Shown piece by piece: positions 56,926 to 64,000 of a DNA stretch of 64,000 bases. A program made the translations under genes and the position numbers. How positions within the stretch are numbered: position 1 is the stretch's first letter; every line of letters begins with the position of its first letter. The DNA lies in assembly GCF_001642475.1 (NCBI RefSeq), contig NW_019173932.1:248001-312000 (forward strand). The letters run 5' to 3'. The stretch is from Fonsecaea monophora (taxonomy: Eukaryota; Ascomycota; Eurotiomycetes; Chaetothyriales; Herpotrichiellaceae). The notes beneath the pieces were generated by a model. The model made no database searches and had not been told where the DNA came from. It was given only the letters and a program-made list of their open reading frames with translations.

Positions 56926-59530
56926 TCAAACAAGTTCTTCGAACCCTCTCATGATCCCCTCCGCGCCGAACAAAATGTCAAAATCAGCGGCCATGCTAGC
57001 CGGGAAACATTCGGCCCAGGTGCTCAGATGGTCTTCCTGTCCCGAGGAGAAGGATTCAACGGCGTCAAACGGGCTGGTAGTGCCAGGGCCACCGCGACCA
57101 TCAATGCCTGCATCGTATATCCTTGGAACATTTTCAATATCGGCAGTGGTGGTAGCACTAGCAACGGCCAAGTTCGGAAAAGCATTCGAGTAGGATCCTG
57201 CTGGTAGAGTAGACGATGCCGTGGTCGATGCCGACGCCGAATCCAACAGTGGTCTCTGGGAGGGTGCCACCTTTTCAAATGCCGCCGTGTAGTATGCAAA
57301 GATGAATCTGGCGGCCAAATACTTTTCCTGTAACTGCTGGACCACCAGCATAGCGAGGTCCAGGTTCTGGCTCGCTAGGTGCCATTTCATACCCGTCGAT
57401 AGGCATTTCGCCACGAAGAGAATCGCAATAATGGAGATGAGCATTGTCACACTGTGAGAGTGGCGGCAAAGTCAGCTCTGGTTCCTTGCTCCCCGGAGAC
57501 CAAACATAATATGAGACAGTCAACCTCGTCAACCGACTGACAATCAGATCGACTAACGTGTGGAGGGGAAGTGCGTGGTGTGGCCTACCTTTCAGGTGGT
57601 AAAAACCGGACGAGCTCCAGCTCGCTGAGTTTTCGGAAGCCGTCTGTTGCCGCAAACGCCGACAACTGACACCCTTCCCACGCGATGCGTGCGCAAATGT
57701 CGCTTCCAGGCCGGGTCGGGAGTAAATCATCTTGAAAGACGAAGGGCTTGTACATGGTGACCACCGTGACGCTAAATACGGTAAGAACGGAAAAAATCAA
57801 TAAGCGTTCCGTGATGCCAGATCAAAGACGAAGGAAAACCTCCAAGGAAAAGAAAGAGCGGAGACACAAACTCACTGATGGAGGATCTGAATGTAGTATT
57901 TATGCAACGTCATGGCGATGGGTTCGTTCATACTGGTAAGCGGCATGTCAACTCGACACCTTGGATCAAGGGCTGCTTGCCAACGAGCGAGTTTGTCCTC
58001 AAGATACTCGATCACGCTCCAAGACATCGGCTCTTTCCGTGGCCTGTAGACGGACGCAAGCACCTCGCCCAAGATCTGGCTCAATTTAACAATCTCCAGA
58101 AATATGGGCGCGTAGTTGTTGCATTTGACCACGATGGCGGCGCTTTCCTCGTTCAGGTTCAAGTTGGCGCTGGATGACGACGTCGACGAGTCCTTCGCGG
58201 TGTGCACCAAGTCTTCGAGTGTAAGCTCCTTCACGTCGCAGTCCTCGGCGTTGATGCGGAACGCCCGTCCCATGCCTAGCGCAATGCATCTGTCCCGATA
58301 GAAGCAACACCACCAGATTCTTCGCCACAGGCTGCGCTGAGACGGGGGCACATCTGAGAAGCCTGGGTCACGGTGGAGACCGACGCTCTGGCTCAGACTG
58401 ATTGCGACTCCCACCCAGTGCCAGCTATCGGTGCGGTCGTGGGCTTGCCCCAACCAATAGCCAAGCAACAGGACCGACTGGATCAGACATATCTTGTCTG
58501 TTTCGTAGTCGAAGTCGTAGAGTGCCTGGGGAAAGGAGATCAGCTCCATTGCTTTCCAGCGTCCGAGTTGATTGTCAAGTCACCTTGGCTCTTTCGTAGA
58601 ATCTTCTTTTCATGTGCATCAGCGATGGCCAGCCCGACCTTTTTAGCCCATCTGTCGAGATAAACTAGAAGACTTTCTATCAGGACCTGTAGGCGGATGT
58701 GCACTGGGTGGGCTAAATGCTTACGTTGCTTGCAGCAAGGAACATGCTCTGAAGTAAGAGCGGACTGATGCTCTGGATGCCGCCAGCCTCGTACCGACGA
58801 CGAAAGTCGTAAGGGTCGATGATCGGCAGAATTGGGTAGACATAATCAAAGAACAGCCCAAGGAGTTCGTTTCTCAAATCATCCGACTCTGTTGAGAAAG
58901 CCCCCTTGGCCTGTAGGCATGCGTATTCTTCGGGCGACAATTGACGCCTCTTCGGTTGGGGAACTAGGTAATGGGCTTTGGAGGCGATGCTCTTGTCCCT
59001 GGCGACATGGAATATAAACCGAAGCGATTGAAGCTCGCCTGACACGTTCTGCTTAGCTGCTTTCACCCACATGGAATATACCACTGTGCAAACCTACCGA
59101 CATACAGCGGTACCTTGGCTCCGTTTGTCTCGACTGCATCGACAATATTCCGATACGCTTCCACATTGGCCTGGGATTCATACTCATCGCGCGATGGCGG
59201 CTGTGATGGCGGAGTGACTGAGGGGTTCGAGTCTGCAAAATCAGTGGTGGCCGGGGGTTGGGTTTGAGCATCCGCAGTTGGTCCAGACGAAGACAACGAA
59301 GGAGGCGTGACAGTATGGAGGTGTGAATTCTTGTTCAGCCTTCGCCGTTTATGTTTACCTCTCGCTGAGACGTGCAGTGCACACTGAGTCTGGTCTTGCT
59401 GGCAGTTGGAACAGGGTTGGCCAACGAGGACCACATTGCAGCGGACTTTTCTGGCATGACACGCCGTGCACGCGATGGGAGCGCGTCGCTTCTTGACAGG
59501 CCAGCCATCGGATGCAGCTGCAGTAGACAT
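56926..59530 (-). CDS. Zn2Cys6 transcription factor with fungal-specific middle homology region
   Basis: 728 residues from exons 59530-59098, 59038-58725, 58664-58584, 58525-57876, 57771-57589 and 57451-56926. The DNA-binding knuckle is near the start: KKRRAPIACTACHARKVRC, then CSNCQQDQTQC, spacing C-x2-C-x6-C-x8-C-x2-C-x6-C. A basic KHKRRRLNK follows. Downstream is the fungal_trans region with PEEYACLQAK, FFDYVYPILPIIDPYDF, the short third exon MHMKRRFYERAK, YETDKICLIQSVLLLGYW, SLWRRIWWCCFYRDRCIALG and GRAFRINAEDCD. The arrangement recalls the cutinase-regulator (CTF1/FarA-like) branch, but this is a resemblance only. The start at 59530 (MSTAAASDGW) is the first ATG; upstream in-frame codons lack one. 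It shares an upstream region with the methyltransferase and is head-to-tail with the monooxygenase, so it may regulate either (inference). Confidence 0.88.
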
Positions 59531-60074
59531 CGGGAAATAGTGACTCTGGGGAAGCTGTGAGTTGGCAACATGGAGTGGCCTTGATGCGGAGAAAGGCGAC
59601 AAAATACCGGGGAGACATTCTCGGTTATATGGTCGCTTGGATGGCTTTCAACCTTCAGCATTGAGCCGAGGGTATAGCAAGGCCATGGATTGGCGCCCAC
59701 ACCTTGGCCCGGATGATGCGGAGTTCGCCCGTCAAAGAGTGATGATATGTGGGTAGCATTGGTGAGAGACATGGGAAGATGAGAGTGAGGCAGTTTGGGA
59801 GAGTGTCGTCAGCGTGAGACTGCCAAGCGAAGCACGCACCCGTAAGCGCCCTGCGCCGCTGTGCGGCCTGCAGCACGTCTCCCAGCCTCAGCCTCAGCCT
59901 CAGCCTCAGCCTCTATTTGGCGTGTCCGCGTAGGGGCCCGACATCGGCACTTGACACTGTCACCTTTAAACCTCACCGCCCCCCCAACAACTGTTTACTC
60001 CTTTATTGACAACGACGAAGCCTGATGACGTGAGTGCTTGGGAGCGACACTGAGAGCGACACCGAATACCGAGT
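59531..60074. promoter_or_regulatory. Divergent promoter region with CAGCCT tandem repeat
   Basis: Lies between the divergent Zn2Cys6 gene and methyltransferase gene. Five cagcct units at 59883-59912. A CCCCCC tract near 59981 precedes the methyltransferase leader. Confidence 0.55.
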
Positions 60075-61016
60075 ATGAGCACCATCCGCAGGTCCCTCTG
60101 GTCGCAGGCAACAACCACAGTGCACCGACACGTCCGAAGCGGACATCCTCCCCAACAACCCTTCCTCAACGAGAGCCTTGGGCTTGCTCATCCTTCAAAT
60201 CGCCGCTGTTTCCGTTCGTCAGAGGTTGCCATGGGGAGTAAAGACTGGAGCGCAGCTCAGTATCTGAAGTTTGAAGCCGAACGGACCCGTCCAGCAAGGG
60301 ACCTCCTTGCCCAGGTGCCCCTGACGGCCCCGAAACGGGTGGTCGACCTGGGTTGCGGGCCTGGTAATTCGACAGAGGTGCTCTGGAAGCAGTTCCCACA
60401 TGCTCACATCGTGGGTCTCGATTCGTCTCCTGACATGATCGAAAAGGCGCGAAAGAGGCTGCCTGAACTCGATTTTACCCTGGGTGACTTGAGCTCGTTT
60501 GACCATGCGGAACCCGCCGATCTACTTTACTCCAACGCCGTGTATCAATGGCTGCCCAATGAAAGACGGATTCCAATATTCATCGACTTGATCAAAACGC
60601 TGAAGCCGGGCGGCGTGTTCGCTTTTCAAGTACCCGACAACTTTTCAGAGCCCTCCCATGTTGCCATGCGCGAACTTGCCGATGAGGGTCCGTGGTCTGA
60701 AACTCTCAGACGACTACATCCAGCTCGCCATCCATTTCAGTCTCCTCAAGAGCTCTACAATCATCTGAAGCCCCTGTGTTCAGATATCAACATCTGGCAC
60801 ACCCATTACTATCACATCCTGCAAGACCATAAGGCCATCGTGGAGTGGGTGAAAGGAACAGGTCTGAGACCATACGTCGATCCTCTGTCTGCTCCGGAGA
60901 AAGAAGCATTCCTCGACGCATATTTGAAACGAATTGAGGAAGCATATCCGCCCCTTGTTGATGGAAAAGTCTGCTTTCGCTATCCGCGCCTGTTCCTGGT
61001 GGCGGTTCGGGCTTGA
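60075..61016 (+). CDS. Trans-aconitate 2-methyltransferase-like SAM methyltransferase
   Basis: Class I methyltransferase of the Tam group, 313 residues in one exon. Motif I is VVDLGCGPGNSTEVL (about 90-104), then HIVGLDSSPDMIEKA, FTLGDLSSF, LLYSNAVYQWLPNERR and LKPGGVFAFQVPDNFSEPSH. The last is typical of Tam and yeast Tmt1-like enzymes, which methylate trans-aconitate to limit aconitase inhibition. The first 52 residues (MSTIRRSLWSQATTTVHRHV) are Arg/Ser/His-rich without acid near the start and could be a mitochondrial presequence. A shorter start at 60231 (MGSKDWSAAQYLKFE) gives the bacterial Tam length. It is divergent from the Zn2Cys6 gene. Confidence 0.9.
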   Translation: MSTIRRSLWSQATTTVHRHVRSGHPPQQPFLNESLGLAHPSNRRCFRSSEVAMGSKDWSAAQYLKFEAERTRPARDLLAQVPLTAPKRVVDLGCGPGNSTEVLWKQFPHAHIVGLDSSPDMIEKARKRLPELDFTLGDLSSFDHAEPADLLYSNAVYQWLPNERRIPIFIDLIKTLKPGGVFAFQVPDNFSEPSHVAMRELADEGPWSETLRRLHPARHPFQSPQELYNHLKPLCSDINIWHTHYYHILQDHKAIVEWVKGTGLRPYVDPLSAPEKEAFLDAYLKRIEEAYPPLVDGKVCFRYPRLFLVAVRA

Positions 61017-62134
61017 TTTCTGTGCCTCCCACGTCACCTTTTGCGCCAGTCTGGCAACCCTGTTCGGCATCTGGTCGGTGAGTTTGATGACGCGTAGTGA
61101 CTGATTTTCTGTTGGGTACAGCTTGGTCCGCAGCCAAATACACCTTCTAGGAGCAGGTGGAGTGACAATTCAATTCACACTACCTCCGATCTATGGTTCT
61201 CTGGTTTTTCACACTCCCGGGATGGTGACGAGGCGACGTGATATGTTCCTGGGCACCAATACTTGCGAGCGGAGCATGCTCAACCCGATGGTATATGGCG
61301 GTTGCAGTCACAAGTCTATTCGTTGTTGTGTGCGTCTCCTGCTACGTGGAAAAGGTCCGAAAGACTCTCCGAAGTCCTTCGAGGGGCAGCTTCCTAACTC
61401 GAATGAATACAACGTACAAGAATGCCGAAATACCGTTCTTCCTCGACACGTTGGCGGACACGTTTTGTCGTCTTCAGGAACGACGATTCGACTCAGCAGG
61501 AGATGGTTGCGAACTTGAGATAGCCTCCTGGTCTAAATGAAACAGCAATACTTTAGGCAGGCACACCCTGCTCGACAGCGTTCTGTAAGCCACCGAGCGC
61601 AAGTGGAGGGCACCCTTGACACGCAAGCACTTTTATCTTCCACTTGTCTCCTTTGGTCGCGTGTTTGGTGCTGTAGAATGTTGCCACAACTCTATGGATG
61701 CATGCTACTGCGTGTGGTCTATACTGTCTCAATCTCGTGGACAGATGAAGGACACAAGCGTGATCGATGTGTGTTGAGGGGTTCATACCGAGTATTGTAG
61801 CTGGCCAGGAGGCATGAACCATGGAAAACCTGACGGGACCTGTTTACCATACGGGGGCGAAGTCGACTCCGAATGTAAATTATCTCCCCCCCCCTCCTTG
61901 TGTCTCTCTCCTTTTACAGAAGTCGTCTCCAATCTTGAATCACTTTTATTTCCCGTACTTCTGCTGCGGCGAGAAACGGGAGGCCTCGCTGTTGTGTCTG
62001 TTGACTGTTGACACAATGAAAAGAATGACAGGCCGATGGAATTCTGCCCGAATGCCCATCCAACATATGCCGTCAAGTATGACTTGTGGACCTCACGTAT
62101 CGAGGCAATGGGTCGCCCGGATCGTGTTTCCTTT

Positions 62135-62152
62135 GGGGGGGGGGGGGGGGGG
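62135..62152. repeat. Poly-G run of 18
   Basis: Homopolymer of 18 G on the plus strand. Length may be inexact owing to sequencing error in homopolymers. Confidence 0.8.
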
Positions 62153-62199
62153 TGGAGAGTTAATTTTCGAGGGGTGGTGGTTCTTTAGAAAATAGTTGT

Positions 62200-62435
62200 C
62201 ATACTCATCATATACATGATCCTTGTCAATCATGTGAAATACAGATTCTTGCTCGTCATTCGTAATACATAATCTTTGCCTCCCAATACAGATTCTTACC
62301 CCATCATTCGAAATACATGATCTTGCTTCACAATACATGATCTTTGCCTCCCAATACAGATTCTTGCCCCATCATTCGAAATACATGATCTTGCTTCCCA
62401 ATACATGATCTTGCCTCCCAATAAAAGATCTTTGC
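62200..62435. repeat. Degenerate tandem repeat, AATACATGATCTTGC-type
   Basis: About ten imperfect units, built on aatacatgatcttgcctccc and aatacagattcttgccccat, each roughly 20 nt, in direct orientation. A longer period of about 64 nt is visible between 62288 and 62355, where catcattcgaaatacatgatc recurs. Confidence 0.8.
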
Positions 62436-62780
62436 CCACCCAAACCCTGCAGTGTAGAGACCGGCGACTCATCCAACACAAGGCAGTTCGAGCGTGCGAG
62501 CCAACTTGTTTCCAGATGCGCACATGTCTCTTTCCCCATTCGTACAAATCGTGCTTCCTGACCAAATTCTCAAGCCTGCCACCAGGACCGATGCCACCCA
62601 GTAAGATCACTGACGATTGAAGATCTGTATGCGATCCGTCTCCCCGTATTTCCTCGCCCGTGGTGTCGGTGTACGGTGTTGTGTAGGGGCAGCCTTGTAT
62701 ACAAGGCTAGGAGCCTCCCCCATCCAGCGTCGTTCGTGAGAACCATTGCATCCACGTTTCGTTCCACAGTCCAGTCTCGT

Positions 62781-63929
62781 TCACAAAGCCTCTCCAGAGT
62801 CTGGGTCTTGATCCGTGGTACCCGTGGTACCTGGTTGTGTTTTTGCCGCCATCCGTTCGGCCATTTCGCAGAGCTCATGGAGCAATCCCTCGGAGCAAGT
62901 ATTGTTTCGATAGATACCTTTGTCTTTAAGGGCTTCTTCGCGGGGCTCCGGGTTATTCTCAATGCCGATCTCTGTGTCATCTTGTCTGTACCAAAAGAGC
63001 ATTCTGCAAATCGCGCAACGCTCGCAGCGCGTGATCCCTCTCCCCTTCTGGATGGTGAATGTAATTGCAAGCTCATTCTCGTGATTGAAATGTTGAGGCC
63101 TATCGGTTGGTTCTGCATCAGATCTTGCTGGAGTGGATTCGAGTTTCCAAGTGTTGATGGCTTGCGTGCCGTCACGATCGTCGTCACGTAGGTTTTCGTC
63201 GAGCCAGAGTCCAGCCTTCGTGACGTGTTGTGGAACATTGCTTTGCAGATTTTCAAAGCGCGTCTTCCTGGACTTCTTGGCCCATTTCCCGAGGTATGTT
63301 GGGTGATGTTCACCATTGGTCGCAATGATATGTAGACAGATATTCGGTTGCGATGATGTCTGAATATGTGACCCTATGCATATTGAGATATGATTCGGAA
63401 TGCCATAAACTCCAGCGCAGCTTCGTTGAAGGTTGTCGTCGTGTTGTTCTGCATCCGTCATTACTGTGTGAATCTTCAATTTCTGTAACTCGTTCAAATA
63501 CTCCACTAAGCACGCGTCAGTATTGGTCTCCCCACCCCAAGGCTTAGCGCAATTACCTGGTGTTGTAGGCTGCTTCTTTCTTGCGAGGAGCCGCACCAAA
63601 AGACAAAGGCAGTCATCGGCGGGTAGTTTTGGGACGCACTGCTTCTCTTCCTCTGTCAAAGGATTCGATTGAATCATGTCTTGAAGTGTCTTCGCGGCGG
63701 TTTTGTTACCCGGGTTCGAGGATGCCCATTGTAAGATCTCGGTGACGACGACGATGAGCTGAACGAACTCTTGCGGCCTGTTGCTTGCCCCTTGCTCCAG
63801 CAGAAGAGCATCTTCGATGATGGCTTGGTAGGCTCTGAAAAATCCGTCATCGAGTTCTTGCGAAGGTTTGTGGTTGCCGATAGGGTTCCTTGTGCACGGA
63901 GGGTTGAACGGTTCGACCGTCGGTTCCAT
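62781..63929 (-). CDS. Orphan protein, 365 residues, probable in-frame intron
   Basis: The frame runs from ATG at 63929 (MEPTVEPFNPPC) to TGA at 62781. A 51-nt segment at 63506-63556 has all intron signals (GTAATT donor, ACTGAC branch, CTTAG acceptor) but is a multiple of three without a stop, so both spliced (365 residues) and unspliced (382) forms would be open. The N-terminal 120 residues are helical (AYQAIIEDALLLEQGASNRP). Later parts contain NHISICIGSHIQ, PTYLGKWAKKSRKTRFENLQ and, near the C-terminus, a Cys cluster CERCAICRMLFWY. I recognise no family. It could be a lineage-specific gene; residue composition is unlike housekeeping neighbours. Confidence 0.55.
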   Translation of the reverse strand: MEPTVEPFNPPCTRNPIGNHKPSQELDDGFFRAYQAIIEDALLLEQGASNRPQEFVQLIVVVTEILQWASSNPGNKTAAKTLQDMIQSNPLTEEEKQCVPKLPADDCLCLLVRLLARKKQPTTPGNCAKPWGGETNTDACLVEYLNELQKLKIHTVMTDAEQHDDNLQRSCAGVYGIPNHISICIGSHIQTSSQPNICLHIIATNGEHHPTYLGKWAKKSRKTRFENLQSNVPQHVTKAGLWLDENLRDDDRDGTQAINTWKLESTPARSDAEPTDRPQHFNHENELAITFTIQKGRGITRCERCAICRMLFWYRQDDTEIGIENNPEPREEALKDKGIYRNNTCSEGLLHELCEMAERMAAKTQPGTTGTTDQDPDSGEAL

Positions 63930-64000
63930 TTTTTCTCTCTATGGGGGGAGAAGTAGTTGTCAAAGAACCGCGGTACGTTATCGAAGGCAGGCTGTTCTGG
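63930..64000. other. Upstream end of window
   Basis: Presumed leader of the orphan gene on the minus strand. The A-rich sequence just before its ATG on that strand (agagagaaaaa) suits a fungal start. Nothing else can be said. Confidence 0.4.

Larger units (their letters stand above)
61017..62780. other. Convergent spacer with repeats, 1.8 kb
   Basis: No gene supported; a frame at 61123-61518 has no family resemblance and no leader-like upstream sequence. The right part holds an 18-base G run and a degenerate tandem repeat listed separately. Confidence 0.55.

Noticed and set aside
59531..59602. Extended N-terminus of the Zn2Cys6 regulator
   Set aside because: The frame is open but begins with TTG; the first ATG is at 59530.
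48194..61016. Secondary-metabolite gene cluster
   Set aside because: A monooxygenase, methyltransferase and Zn2Cys6 regulator are present but no backbone synthase, terpene cyclase, P450 or transporter lies between them.
61123..61518. 131-residue plus-strand frame downstream of the methyltransferase
   Set aside because: No recognisable motif, no leader-like upstream sequence, and it lies in the 3' flank of the preceding gene.
62570..63325. 251-residue minus-strand frame in the orphan gene region
   Set aside because: Overlaps the longer ATG-started frame 62781-63929, which has cleaner start context and splice signals; composition is not protein-like.
1..64000. tRNA, rRNA, CRISPR array, transposon
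   Set aside because: Both strands were scanned by eye for tRNA T-loop consensus, rRNA-like sequence, evenly spaced repeats, and transposase or reverse-transcriptase motifs; none found. A tRNA or snoRNA could still be missed without a covariance search.

Overview
The window is nuclear DNA of a filamentous ascomycete (Pezizomycotina). Genes are interrupted by short GT-AG introns, mostly 50-90 nt, with CTRAC-type branch points. CT-rich leaders precede start codons, TACCTAGGTA-like microsatellites fill the spacers, and the gene set is typical of moulds: a CDC3/AspB-type septin, a MYST acetyltransferase with a PHD finger, a Zn2Cys6 regulator and a METTL16-type RNA methyltransferase that budding yeast lacks. 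I cannot fix class or genus from sequence alone. No transposon, CRISPR array, rRNA or tRNA was recognised, and no polyketide or peptide synthetase.

Layout. 0-5 kb: the 5' two thirds of a phospholipase D gene leaving the window to the left, then MET8 (siroheme) and PRS1 (PRPP synthesis) transcribed divergently. 5.1-11.3 kb: gene-poor, with a small Cys-rich protein, a doubtful 69-residue ORF and microsatellites. 11.3-20 kb: TMS1/SERINC and an MFS transporter share a promoter; then a conserved Ser/Pro-rich coiled-coil protein and a SAP-like multi-span membrane protein share another. 20.6-25 kb: an ankyrin-type protein with an NLR-like N-terminal region, then the METTL16 homologue. 25.4-31.6 kb: a 2032-residue SEC7/BIG Arf-GEF. 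32-47.5 kb: housekeeping genes, namely PDH E2 (LAT1), an MME1-like mitochondrial carrier, the septin, a POM33/TMEM33 protein, SAS3, and a five-exon complex I subunit (NDUFA1/MWFE) that cannot be found as an open frame. 48-61 kb: a metabolic block with an RraA-like aldolase, a lineage-specific protein, a beta-carbonic anhydrase, a group A FAD monooxygenase, a Zn2Cys6 regulator and a trans-aconitate-methyltransferase-like enzyme. 61-64 kb: a repeat-rich spacer and an orphan protein gene.

How the genes work together. Most are unrelated housekeeping genes. Several act in the mitochondrion (LAT1, NDUFA1, the MME1-like carrier, probably the carbonic anhydrase and perhaps the methyltransferase). TMS1, the Arf-GEF, POM33 and the SAP-like protein belong to the endomembrane or nuclear envelope. 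The only stretch that looks like a pathway neighbourhood is 48-61 kb, where a ring-hydroxylating-type monooxygenase, an RraA-like aldolase/decarboxylase and a Zn2Cys6 regulator lie within 11 kb. A common role there is inference only.

All exon joins were derived by hand from splice consensus, reading frame and family similarity recalled from knowledge. None was checked against transcripts or a database.
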